Source: JAIBJN01 sp963802795 (GTDB taxonomy: Bacteria; Actinomycetota; Thermoleophilia; Gaiellales; Gaiellaceae). Taken from it: a stretch of 64,000 nucleotides of DNA. Position 1 is the first letter of the stretch, and the number at the start of each line of letters is the position of its first letter. This document shows, in pieces, positions 17,877 through 25,690 of this stretch. The position numbers and the translations under genes are program-made. The stretch covers positions 372,001-436,000 of the forward strand of contig CAWDJV010000005.1 of NCBI GenBank assembly GCA_963802795.1, in the 5' to 3' direction. The notes beneath the pieces are model-generated. The model did no database searches. It worked only from the letters and a program-made list of their open reading frames with translations, and was not told the DNA's origin.

Positions 17877-19074
17877 GGGCGACCAGGGCCGCGGCGAGCG
17901 CCACGAGCAGCAGGTTCCGCACGAGCACGACCCAACCGGCCGGCTCGAACGCGACGACGTCCCAGTAGCGCGTCGGGAACCAGATGTGCGTCGCGACGAG
18001 CGCCGCGCCCAGAAGCGCGCCGGCCGCGAGCCCGGGGCGGCCGGCGACGAGTGGGACGAGCGGGACGAGCCAGACCAGGAACTGGGGCGAAAGGACCTTG
18101 CCGAAGGCGACGAAGGCCACCACCGAGGCTGCCGCCGCGGCGGCGAACCGCGTAGGCGTGGCAGGCCCGCGGGCGAAGAGGAGCCAGATCGCTACCAGTG
18201 CTGCGGCCTGGAGGACGGTCTGAACGGTCGCCAGAGCGTCGGGAAGCGACCCGTTGAGGTTCTGCGAGCCGTGCGTGGTCACGACCGTCGGCTCGTAGAG
18301 ACCGAGCTGTTTCCCGGCGAGGAGGAAGGAGGCGCCGAGGCTCTCGATCTGCAGAGGACGGCCCACCTGCCGCTCGATCGAGTCGAGAACCCCTCCGGGC
18401 GAGGCCGCGACGAACGGCACGACGATGAGCGCGAGCACCGCGGCGAACACGCCGAGGCAGACGGCCGCCTCTCTCCTCCCTCGGCGCCGGGCGATGTAGA
18501 CGACCGCCAGGGGGAGGAGCACGAGCGGGTAGACCTTCGCGGCGACGGCGAGTGCGAGGACGGCGAGCCCGAGGCGATCGCGGCCGGCGAGGAGGGCCGC
18601 CACCGCTGCGACGGTCAGCGCAGCGGGCCAGAGGTCATAGCGCGTCTGGATGACGGTCCCGAGCGCGAGCGGGAAGAGCCCCACGAACACCGCGGCCGCG
18701 AGGATCCGCTCCGGAGAGGCTTCGAGCGTCGCCAGGGCGCGGACGACGAACGCGAGCATGGCCGCCGCGCACATCCACATGAGCGCCTCGAAGATCGAGC
18801 GGTAGTGCTCTGCCGGCCCCAGCGTCGGGAGCCAGAAAGCCGGAAGCGCCCCCGGCGGGTACTCGACTTCGAAGTCCCGGTAGGGGACCTCGCCCCCCGC
18901 CATCGCCTCTCCGTACTCCTGGTAGCCGAGCGTGTCGACGATCTGAAAGCGGTCGAAGGGCGGCAGGTGGAGAGTTGCCCAGGATGCGGCCAGGAGGCCG
19001 AGGCCGACGGCGAGCGCGAGCAGGAGACGAACCGCGTCAGCGGACGGGAACGAGCTCTCCGACCGGACGCTCAT
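17836..19074 (-). CDS. GT87-like polyprenyl-sugar-dependent glycosyltransferase
   Basis: Polytopic GT-C-type glycosyltransferase (412 aa, about ten helices). Seen: an N-terminal helix, then the extracytoplasmic catalytic loop YQEYGEAMAGGEVPYRDF with EYPPGALPAFWLPTL, the pattern shared by DUF2029/GT87 mannosyltransferases, followed by repeated hydrophobic segments and VLSPQFLVWLVPLVPL. Such enzymes add sugars from a polyprenyl-phosphate donor to envelope glycans. The ATG lies inside the 3' end of the previous membrane gene (38-base overlap), so the three genes from GtrA down form one unit. Confidence 0.82.
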   Translation of the reverse strand: MSVRSESSFPSADAVRLLLALAVGLGLLAASWATLHLPPFDRFQIVDTLGYQEYGEAMAGGEVPYRDFEVEYPPGALPAFWLPTLGPAEHYRSIFEALMWMCAAAMLAFVVRALATLEASPERILAAAVFVGLFPLALGTVIQTRYDLWPAALTVAAVAALLAGRDRLGLAVLALAVAAKVYPLVLLPLAVVYIARRRGRREAAVCLGVFAAVLALIVVPFVAASPGGVLDSIERQVGRPLQIESLGASFLLAGKQLGLYEPTVVTTHGSQNLNGSLPDALATVQTVLQAAALVAIWLLFARGPATPTRFAAAAAASVVAFVAFGKVLSPQFLVWLVPLVPLVAGRPGLAAGALLGAALVATHIWFPTRYWDVVAFEPAGWVVLVRNLLLVALAAALVALIRRPGPAAPRSG

Positions 19075-20857
19075 CGGCGTGCTCCTGGGCCGGCTCGGTG
19101 AGGGCCACGCGCCCGGCCGCCGGCATCAGCACCGCGAGCGCGACAAAGGGGAAGAACCACGGGATATAGAGATAGAACCAGTGCGTGAGGACGAGCTCGA
19201 AGCCGATCAGGAGCGCGCCGGAGAGCGCGGCGAGCTGGACGACGTTCCGGGTGCGCGGAACGAAGGCGAGCGCGACGGCCGCGATCACGAGGAGCGTCTT
19301 GAGCACCGTCTGGACGACGCTCAGGTCCGGATAGCCCGGGTACTCGTCCCAGTTCCAGATCGAGAACGGCGACGGCCGTGAGAGCTGCCAGCCGAACGTC
19401 CGGTCCCAGAAGACGCGTGCTGCGTGGACCGGGTCGGGCTCGAGCAGGAGGATCCAGAACCCGATCGCGGTGGCGAGGAGGAAGCCGCCCAGGAAGAGAA
19501 GCTGCCCCCGCGGCCAGCGAGTCGCCTTCGGGTAGGACGCCCAGAGCGGGAAGAGGAGGAACGCGGCGAACTTCGTCCAGGCGGCGAGGCCCAGGAAGAG
19601 CCCCCGCGCGGGCGCGGACGTGACGAAGACGAGCCCCCAGACGAGCAGCGCCGGCATGATCGCGTCGTTCGTGTTCGAGCTCGAGACGTACTGCGTGAAC
19701 GGGTAGGCGGCCCACGCGAAGGCGAGGGTCGCCCCGAGCCGGACGCCGCCGAACCGGAAGCCGAGGAGCCCCATGCCCAGGAGGGCAAGGCCGTCCCAGA
19801 GCAGCGACGTGAAGTGGGCGGCAGGGAGGTCGTCCCACACGTAGTCGTAGCCCATGGCGACGAACCCCGGGACGTAGGCGAGGTAGCTGACCGGCCCGTA
19901 CGTGTCCCCGCGGCCGTTGGCCACCTCGCAGCGGCCGTTGGTCTGGATCCGCTCGCGAACGTAGCCGTCCGCGTCTGGCTCGCCGCACTCCTCACCGGCG
20001 TCCGTGGGCATGTTCCCGTAGGGCGACTCTCCGTCCTCGACGATCCGTTGTGCGCCGATGACGCCGGCCAGGCCGACGTCGATGACGTTCGACGCCTGGA
20101 GGTTGAGACCGAAGCGGAAGCCGGCGAGGAAGACCGTCGCCGCGAGCAGGACCCAGACCGGCCACACGGGTCGGGCACGGCTTCCGCGACCGCGCCACCC
20201 GATCCAGGCCATGCGCCCGAGCAGGTAGAGCAGCGGGGGGTAGGCGAGGGGCATCGCTGTGAAGACCTCGCCGCGGTTGAAGTAGTGCAGGGAGACCCCG
20301 AACGAGAGCAGGACGAGCAGGTCGAGGTTCCGGATCGAGAGGGGGCTGCGCAGGTTCGCGAGCCCGAGAAAGAACGCAGCGCAGAGCGAAAGCCAGATCC
20401 AGGCGTCGTTGATCTTCCGTCCGAAGGCGCCGTCGTAGCCGCGCGCCATCTTCCAGGCCACCTGGGGCCCCGTCCATGCCTCCGTGACCGATCCGCTCAC
20501 GTCGTCCACCTCGGCGAGGACGACCTGGCCCGCGTCGGGAAGGGACGACCAGACCTTGACGCTCCAAACGCGAGCGTCCTCGTCGAGCTCGGCCTCCTCC
20601 GTGAGGCTCTTCTCCGGATAGCGGTCGAGCCAGTCGGCGACCTTGTCATTCGCACGCGCCCGCGCGATCGCCTCCTCCTCGGTGAGCATCGGCTCCTCGG
20701 GGCGAGGAGCAAACGGCGTGCCGATCAGGTTCCCGCGCGAGTCGTAGACGGGCGTGTCGGGCTGCGGCTGTGCCGCCGCCGGCGCTGCGGCGCCGAGCAC
20801 GACCGCGGCGAGGACGAGGAGTCCTAGGTGCCTGACCGCGGCCGTCGGAAGCTCCAG
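19037..20857 (-). CDS. large polytopic GT-C-like membrane protein with signal peptide
   Basis: About 606 aa. Seen: an N-terminal signal-like segment (RHLGLLVLAAVVLGAAAPAA), a soluble extracytoplasmic domain (residues ~25-130, ending near VTEAWTGPQVAWKMARGYDG), then about ten membrane helices with YVSSSNTNDAIMPALLVWGL and LAAWTKFAAFLLFPLWASYP, resembling GT-C glycosyltransferases. No ATG, GTG or TTG is placed to give the signal peptide; CTG at 20857, 34 bases inside the GtrA gene, is the nearest candidate, so the start is uncertain. The exact family was not recognised; envelope glycan or lipid glycosylation is inferred from neighbours. Confidence 0.75.
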   Translation of the reverse strand: MELPTAAVRHLGLLVLAAVVLGAAAPAAAQPQPDTPVYDSRGNLIGTPFAPRPEEPMLTEEEAIARARANDKVADWLDRYPEKSLTEEAELDEDARVWSVKVWSSLPDAGQVVLAEVDDVSGSVTEAWTGPQVAWKMARGYDGAFGRKINDAWIWLSLCAAFFLGLANLRSPLSIRNLDLLVLLSFGVSLHYFNRGEVFTAMPLAYPPLLYLLGRMAWIGWRGRGSRARPVWPVWVLLAATVFLAGFRFGLNLQASNVIDVGLAGVIGAQRIVEDGESPYGNMPTDAGEECGEPDADGYVRERIQTNGRCEVANGRGDTYGPVSYLAYVPGFVAMGYDYVWDDLPAAHFTSLLWDGLALLGMGLLGFRFGGVRLGATLAFAWAAYPFTQYVSSSNTNDAIMPALLVWGLVFVTSAPARGLFLGLAAWTKFAAFLLFPLWASYPKATRWPRGQLLFLGGFLLATAIGFWILLLEPDPVHAARVFWDRTFGWQLSRPSPFSIWNWDEYPGYPDLSVVQTVLKTLLVIAAVALAFVPRTRNVVQLAALSGALLIGFELVLTHWFYLYIPWFFPFVALAVLMPAAGRVALTEPAQEHADERPVGELVPVR

Positions 20858-21288
20858 AGCTTGTTGACGACGAAGTTCCAGGGCGTGACGAGCGCGATCG
20901 CGACGGCCTGGGCGGGGAGCTTCGGCATGCCGAACGCAACGAGGGCGCTCAGGAAGACGAGGTTGGCAGCAAGTGCGATGGTCGAGACGACGAGGAAGCG
21001 GACGCCCTGAAAGACGAGGTGGCCGCGCCGATGACGGAACGTCCAGAGCCGGTTCCACGCGTAGTTGTTCGTCACTGCGACGAGGAACGAGCACACCGCG
21101 GCGAGGAGATAGTTGACATCGAAGGCGAGCAGCGTCGCGTAGACGGCGAGATTGACGACGTAGCCCGAGGCTCCGACCGCGCAGAACTTCGCGAGCTGCA
21201 CCCAGTTCGCCGGCCGCCGAAGCGCGCCGGAAGCCGCGTCGGTCAGCGCGCTCGCCCGGGAGGATGCCACCTCGGCTCCCTTCGCCAC
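20824..21288 (-). CDS. GtrA family membrane protein
   Basis: Small four-helix membrane protein (154 aa) of the GtrA/flippase-like family, which moves or presents polyprenyl-linked sugars. Seen: FCAVGASGYVVNLAVYATLL, NNYAWNRLWTFRHRRG, FLVVSTIALAANLVFL and NFVVNKLWSFRR, the twin N-x-x-W-x-F motifs of the family. GTG start with TACCCT seven bases upstream, so probably leaderless and the first gene of the three-gene envelope unit. The 3' end overlaps the next gene. Confidence 0.9.
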   Translation of the reverse strand: MAKGAEVASSRASALTDAASGALRRPANWVQLAKFCAVGASGYVVNLAVYATLLAFDVNYLLAAVCSFLVAVTNNYAWNRLWTFRHRRGHLVFQGVRFLVVSTIALAANLVFLSALVAFGMPKLPAQAVAIALVTPWNFVVNKLWSFRRPRSGT

Positions 21289-21295
21289 GGGGAAT

Positions 21296-21301
21296 AGGGT
21301 A
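21296..21301 (-). promoter_or_regulatory. leaderless -10 box for gtrA-like gene
   Basis: TACCCT on the minus strand, seven bases before the GTG at 21288. Confidence 0.5.
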
Positions 21302-21368
21302 GTTAGACGGCGCAGCGGAGAGTGCCGTTCCCACCGCGACCCCTGGGCCCCATTGTGGACCGTGGGCT

Positions 21369-22019
21369 CTAGTACCCCTCCCGACCGACGAGCGGGACGA
21401 AGCGGCAGGCGACCGAGTGGGTGAGGGCCGGCCCCTCCGGGCTCCTGGTCACGACCTCGAGCCTTTGGCCGCGGCGGTCGCCGATCGGGACGACGAGACG
21501 CCCGCCCGGCACGAGCTGGTCGTAGAGGGTCGGCGGGGGTTCCGGCGCCGCCGCCGCCACGGTGACGGCGTCGAACGGAGCGTGCTCAGGGTCGCCGAGC
21601 GAGCCGTCCCCCACGTGGACCTCGACGCGGCCGTAGCCGGCCGCGTCGAGCTTCTCGCGCGCACGCTCTGCAAGCTGGGGGATGCGCTCGATCGTGTGCA
21701 CCTCGTCGGCGAGCTCGGCGAGCACCGCCGCCTGATAGCCGGACCCGGCACCGACGTCGAGCACGCGGTCATCAGCCCGAACGGCCGCCACCTGGCAGAT
21801 GAGCGCCACCATGTAGGGCTGCGAGATCGTCTGGCCCCAGCCGATCTGGACGGGGACGTCGTCGTAGGCCCGCTTACGGTCGTCCGCATCGGTGAACAGC
21901 TCGCGCGGCACCTTCGCCATGGCCTCGAGCACGCGCCCGTCCTCGATCCCGCGCGCTGCGAGCTGCTCGACGACCATCCGGGCTCGGAGCTCCGCGAAGT
22001 CAGGCTCGCGCCGCGGCAC
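21369..22019 (-). CDS. pcm: protein-L-isoaspartate O-methyltransferase
   Basis: Repairs isoaspartyl residues using SAM (216 aa). Seen: RARMVVEQLAARGI, VPRELFTDADDRKRAYDDVP, IGWGQTISQPYMVALICQVA, SAM loop VLDVGAGSGYQAAVLAELA and HTIERIPQLAERAREKL, all diagnostic. GTG at 22019 places the start 20 bases inside the end of the phosphodiesterase gene; an ATG at 21977 (MVVEQL) is an alternative. Co-directional with the two genes upstream, hence probably the third gene of that operon. Confidence 0.92.
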   Translation of the reverse strand: MPRREPDFAELRARMVVEQLAARGIEDGRVLEAMAKVPRELFTDADDRKRAYDDVPVQIGWGQTISQPYMVALICQVAAVRADDRVLDVGAGSGYQAAVLAELADEVHTIERIPQLAERAREKLDAAGYGRVEVHVGDGSLGDPEHAPFDAVTVAAAAPEPPPTLYDQLVPGGRLVVPIGDRRGQRLEVVTRSPEGPALTHSVACRFVPLVGREGY

Positions 22020-23409
22020 GAGCGTCTCGCATCGACGAGGGGACGGGCACGCCCAGGTGCGCGAGGGCGAGGGGCGCCAGGTCGGTGATCCGCGGCTCGG
22101 CCGGCAGCGGCTGCCCGTCGAAGCCTGCCAGGACGAGCGGGACCAGCGTGTCGCCTGCGAGAAGCGAGCCGTGACTCCCGCCGCCGAGGTGATGCCGCCC
22201 GCCGAGGTCGGCGAACTCCCACCCTTCGGCCGCCGACACGAGCACGTCACCGGCGGTCGCGCAACGAAGCGCGCTCCAGGCTCGTTCGAGCCCATTCGGA
22301 TAGCGCTCGGGGGCGAGGACGGCAGGATCTCCTTCGAGCCGCCAGTCGTTCCCCTCACGGGCGAACCGAAGCTCCGCCCCGTCTCTCCTCGCCACCGCGT
22401 GCCCGTCCTCCAGGAAGAGGACGACGTCGGCGGCGGGCTCGTCGTCGAGGGGCTCCGCGACAGAGCGCGCGTCCAGGGAGCAGCCGGGGAGCAGGTACAC
22501 CATGCCGGCCCGGTTGGAGGCGAGAGCCAGAACGCCGTCGACACCTTCCGGAACGGCGTCGTGGAGGCGGGCGAGCCGCTCGACGCGCGTCTGCCCGTGA
22601 TCCGAGCAGATCACCACCGCATAGCGCTCCAGGAAGGCCTCGGCGCCGCCGGCCGCCTCGAGCAGGCGCGCGAGCGCTCCATCGGCCCGTCGAAGCGCCT
22701 CGACCGACCCTTCCGGGCCCGCGAGATGCGAGGCGTAGTCGTAGTCCGGCAGGTAGAAGACGAGGAAGTCGAAGGCATCCCGCGTCACGAGCCAGCGCCC
22801 GACGATGCCGGCGTAGTCGTCGATCGAGCCCTCGAGGCGAGAGCGGACCGCGAGCGGCGCCCCCGTCCGGTCCGATTCGAAGAGGTTGAAGAAGAAGAAG
22901 TGCTTCGGCCCGTAAACGGCCTCGTACCAGCGGTTTCGGCGCGCGAGCGCAGGCAGCCGGATCGGATGCCGCGTGCGGCCCCGGTAGCACGTGAAGTTGA
23001 TCGCCGCGGGCTCGAGCTCGGCGTCCTCAACGGCCTCGAAGACGGTCGTGGCGGTCGAGGCGACGTGCTCGCCGCTCATCCCGAACATCGTGTCGCGAAT
23101 CGCCTGGAGCGCCCCGACGGCCCGCATCGCCGAGAACGAGGAGCCATACTCGACGATCCGTCCCTCGCCGCGGTGGTACCAGACCAGGTGCGGGATGCGG
23201 TGCACGTCCGGGAACGCGCCCGTGGCGATCGACGTCAAGCAGACGGGCGTGAGCGACGGGAAGACGCTCGTCGCCGTTCCCCTCGAGCCGGCCTCCGCGA
23301 GCGCGCCGAGCGCGGGGACGCTCCCATCCTCGAGCCCTCGACCAAGAGCCTCCGGCGTGAGACCGTCGATGACCGCGAGGACGAGCTTCTTCCGGTCTGC
23401 GTCCGTCAG
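22000..23409 (-). CDS. type I phosphodiesterase/alkaline phosphatase-superfamily protein, apparent CTG start
   Basis: Metal-dependent phosphoesterase of the NPP type (469 aa). Seen: LVLAVIDGLTPEALGRGLED with the first metal-binding Asp, SVFPSLTPVCLTSIATG with the catalytic Thr, RIPHLVWY, FYLPDYDYASHL, VVICSDHGQTRVE and GGGSHGSLL, which complete the two-metal site. The catalytic N-terminus has no ATG, GTG or TTG; the codon after the upstream TGA is CTG (23409) with AAGGA four bases before it. A TTG at 23238 is possible but would remove the active-site Asp and Thr. Ends overlapping pcm. Confidence 0.85.
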   Translation of the reverse strand: MTDADRKKLVLAVIDGLTPEALGRGLEDGSVPALGALAEAGSRGTATSVFPSLTPVCLTSIATGAFPDVHRIPHLVWYHRGEGRIVEYGSSFSAMRAVGALQAIRDTMFGMSGEHVASTATTVFEAVEDAELEPAAINFTCYRGRTRHPIRLPALARRNRWYEAVYGPKHFFFFNLFESDRTGAPLAVRSRLEGSIDDYAGIVGRWLVTRDAFDFLVFYLPDYDYASHLAGPEGSVEALRRADGALARLLEAAGGAEAFLERYAVVICSDHGQTRVERLARLHDAVPEGVDGVLALASNRAGMVYLLPGCSLDARSVAEPLDDEPAADVVLFLEDGHAVARRDGAELRFAREGNDWRLEGDPAVLAPERYPNGLERAWSALRCATAGDVLVSAAEGWEFADLGGRHHLGGGSHGSLLAGDTLVPLVLAGFDGQPLPAEPRITDLAPLALAHLGVPVPSSMRDARAAARA

Positions 23410-23793
23410 TCAGTCCTTGGCGAGTACTCTCAGGCCCGCGTACCGCGAGCTCGCCCGGCGCGAGAGCCGACTGCCGGCGATCGGAGCGAGAACGACCGCC
23501 AGGTACCCGAGTGCGGGAATCGCCGCGAGGACGACCGCGCCCAGCGCCGCCGCGGGCAGGGCCTCCTCGGAGAGCCGCCTGAGCGCGACGAACGCCACGA
23601 GCGCGGCGGCGGCGAACGCAGCGACCGACCACCACGGGAGAGCAAGGAGCGCCAGGGCGATGCCGCCGGCGCTGGCCACGAGCGCGAGCGCCGCCCAGCC
23701 GGAGGAGCGGCGCGCTCCGACCAGGCCGACCCCGGCGACGACACCGAGACCGAGGGCGACACCGAGCACGTACCAATCGAGAGCGCCGTCCAC
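23410..23793 (-). CDS. hypothetical four-helix membrane protein
   Basis: Unrecognised integral membrane protein of 127 aa with about four hydrophobic segments (residues ~8-25, 33-50, 52-68, 78-100) and a basic tail ending SRYAGLRVLAKD. GTG start with TAGACT seven bases upstream, so probably leaderless and the first gene of a unit with the phosphodiesterase and pcm. Its stop directly precedes the CTG of the phosphodiesterase. No conserved motif was recognised. Confidence 0.75.
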   Translation of the reverse strand: MDGALDWYVLGVALGLGVVAGVGLVGARRSSGWAALALVASAGGIALALLALPWWSVAAFAAAALVAFVALRRLSEEALPAAALGAVVLAAIPALGYLAVVLAPIAGSRLSRRASSRYAGLRVLAKD

Positions 23794-23800
23794 AGCGCTG

Positions 23801-23806
23801 AGTCTA
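23801..23806 (-). promoter_or_regulatory. leaderless -10 box for hypothetical membrane gene
   Basis: TAGACT on the minus strand, seven bases before GTG 23793. The + strand box for the divergent gene lies 15 bases away. Confidence 0.5.
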
Positions 23807-23820
23807 GCCGCGGGCGCCCG

Positions 23821-23826
23821 TATCCT
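23821..23826 (+). promoter_or_regulatory. leaderless -10 box for SDH-type protease gene
   Basis: TATCCT six bases before GTG 23833. Confidence 0.55.
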
Positions 23827-23832
23827 CGCCCG

Positions 23833-24678
23833 GTGGACGCCGGCACGGCTCTCGTCATCGGGATCTTCCTCGTTCTCCTCGTTCCGGCGCTCTCACGGCG
23901 AGCGCTCCAGACGAGGAGACGACGCGCGCTCGCCGCCCTCGAACGGGCTCGCGGCACGCGGGTCATCGCGATCATCCACCGCCAGGAGACCGTGGGCCTG
24001 CTCGGCGTCCCGCTCTACCGCTTCATCGACATCGACGACTCTGAAGCCGTCCTCCGCGCCGTCCGGCAGACGCCGGACGAGACGCCGATCGACTTGCTGC
24101 TGCACACGCCGGGCGGCCTCGTCCTCGCCTCCGAGCAGATCGCCAACGCCGTTCGCGCGCACCCGGCGAAGGTCACCGTGCTCGTCCCGCACTACGCGAT
24201 GTCGGGCGGGACGCTGATCGCGCTCGCCGCCGACGAGATCGTCATGGACGAGGCCGCGGTCCTCGGTCCCGTCGACCCTCAGCTCGGAGACCTGCCCGCG
24301 GCCTCGCTCGTGCGCGTGGCCGCCAAGAAGCCCCTCGAGCGGCTCGACGACCGCACCCTGATCATGGCGGACGTCGCCGAGAAGGCCCTGCGGCACATGA
24401 AGCAGGTCGTGCGCGACCTGCTCGGCGACCGCCTGGAGCCCGCGAAAGCCGAGACGCTCGCCGAGGAGCTCGCCGGCGGCCATTACACGCACGACGACCC
24501 GATCACCGTCGCGGAGGCCCGCGCCTACGGCCTCCCCGTCGAGACGGGCCTCCCGGAGGAGGCGTACGAGCTCATGGACCTCTTCCCGCAGGAGGGCCGC
24601 CGGCGTCCGAGCGTCCAGTTCGTCCCGCTCCGCCAACCGGCGGCACCCGAGCGGCCGCGGGACGCGCACTCCCCCTGA
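23833..24678 (+). CDS. serine dehydrogenase proteinase (SDH/ClpP-SppA-like) membrane protease
   Basis: 281 aa, crotonase/ClpP-fold serine protease of the SDH_sah family. Seen: one N-terminal membrane helix (residues ~3-18) followed by a basic stretch, RVIAIIHRQET, LLLHTPGGLVLASEQIANAV, the nucleophile region VPHYAMSGGTLIALAADEIV with Ser in SGG, and AVLGPVDPQLGDLP. These segments match the family closely. GTG start is leaderless (TATCCT six bases upstream). Divergent from the hypothetical membrane gene; a 41-base gap leads to the thioredoxin-like gene. Confidence 0.88.
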   Translation: MDAGTALVIGIFLVLLVPALSRRALQTRRRRALAALERARGTRVIAIIHRQETVGLLGVPLYRFIDIDDSEAVLRAVRQTPDETPIDLLLHTPGGLVLASEQIANAVRAHPAKVTVLVPHYAMSGGTLIALAADEIVMDEAAVLGPVDPQLGDLPAASLVRVAAKKPLERLDDRTLIMADVAEKALRHMKQVVRDLLGDRLEPAKAETLAEELAGGHYTHDDPITVAEARAYGLPVETGLPEEAYELMDLFPQEGRRRPSVQFVPLRQPAAPERPRDAHSP

Positions 24679-24719
24679 GCTCGTTTGCCGCCGCAAGGCG
24701 CGCAGGGAACATCCGAGGC

Positions 24720-25043
24720 ATGGCAGCCGCGGACACGAGGCCTCTCCTTCTCTTCTTCACGTCCGAGACATCGGGCCCCGGGCGTCGCATGGAGAGCCTC
24801 CTCGCCTACCTCGCCCGCAAGGAACGGGAGCGACTCCGAGTCACGAGGGTGGACGTCGCGCGGTCGCCCGAGCTCGCGGAGCGCCTGGGCGTGAGCGCGA
24901 TTCCGGCGCTCGTCCTCGTCGCAGACGGGAAGCCGGCCGCGCGGCTCGAGGGACGGGTGAGTGCACCGCAGATCGAAAGCATGCTCGCCCCGCACCTCGA
25001 GAAGCCGACGCCGAGCAATCCGAACCGCAGTCTCGCCGCGTAG
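24720..25043 (+). CDS. thioredoxin-fold protein lacking CxxC
   Basis: 107 aa. Seen: thioredoxin-like strand LLLFFTSET, a helix, VDVARSPELAERLGVSAIPALVLV with the cis-proline loop (AIPALV), and DGKPAARLEGRVS. Where thioredoxins have WCGPC this protein has SETSGPGRRME, so both redox cysteines are missing and it cannot act as a dithiol reductase. The ATG has a weak GAGG upstream. Probably a binding or scaffold member of the fold; the partner is unknown. It follows the SDH-type protease on the same strand. Confidence 0.8.
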   Translation: MAAADTRPLLLFFTSETSGPGRRMESLLAYLARKERERLRVTRVDVARSPELAERLGVSAIPALVLVADGKPAARLEGRVSAPQIESMLAPHLEKPTPSNPNRSLAA

Positions 25044-25098
25044 TACCGGCTGAATCCGCGCGGTGCGGGTTGAACCTAGGGGGAACGAGGAGGTTGCT

Positions 25099-25635
25099 AT
25101 GCGCAGGCGCAGTGTTCTGCTCGCCGTCGCCGTCCTCGCGGCCGGGCTCCTGGTCGCGTCACTGGCGGGGGCCAGCGCGGGCAAGAAGAATGTGAGATCG
25201 GACCGGCTGACAGGGCTTCAGGAGAATCTTGACGTCTCGACGGGAGCAACGGGCACCTTCAAGGCCACGATCGACGATGACGCGCAAACCATCACCTACG
25301 AGCTCAGCTACTCGGGGATCGAGGGCGGGACCGTCTCCGCGGCGCACATCCACTTCGGCAAGCGTGCAGTGAACGGGGGCGTCTCGGCGTTCCTGTGCAG
25401 CGGCGGCGACAAGCCCGCGTGCCCGGCAACAGAAGGCACGGTCACCGGCGTCATCGACGCAGCCGACATCATCGGCCCGGTCGGTCAGGGCATCGGGTTG
25501 GGCGAGTTCGACGAGCTCGTGGCCGCGATTCGCGCCGGGCATACGTACGCGAACGTCCACAGCACGGGCGGGAACCCGGCCTGGCCGGGCGGCGAGATTC
25601 GCGGGCAGATCAACGACCAGGACGCCAACAACTAG
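25099..25635 (+). CDS. secreted CHRD-domain protein
   Basis: 178 aa with a clear signal peptide (MRRRSVLLAVAVLAAGLLVA, cleavage near ASAGKK) and a CHRD (chordin-type) domain: RLTGLQENLDVSTGATGTFK, YELSYSGIEGGTVSAAHIHF, HTYANVHSTGGNPAWPGGEI and RGQIND. CHRD domains are beta-rich extracellular modules of unclear function in bacteria. The ATG is preceded by GAGGAGG at about seven bases. A strong terminator follows 23 bases after the stop, so this looks like a single-gene unit. Confidence 0.9.
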   Translation: MRRRSVLLAVAVLAAGLLVASLAGASAGKKNVRSDRLTGLQENLDVSTGATGTFKATIDDDAQTITYELSYSGIEGGTVSAAHIHFGKRAVNGGVSAFLCSGGDKPACPATEGTVTGVIDAADIIGPVGQGIGLGEFDELVAAIRAGHTYANVHSTGGNPAWPGGEIRGQINDQDANN

Positions 25636-25658
25636 CTCGATCCTGCACGAAGCATTCT

Positions 25659-25690
25659 GAGAGCCCGGCCCCGGCCGGGCTCTCGTCTTT
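25659..25690 (+). terminator. intrinsic terminator after the CHRD gene
   Basis: 12-bp perfect stem GAGAGCCCGGCC pairing across CC, followed by GTCTTTT. Confidence 0.85.

Noticed and set aside
21361..21376. CTAGTACCCCTCC at the pcm stop, like the inverted-repeat element end
   Set aside because: No matching second arm nearby and the bases are pcm codons; taken as chance.
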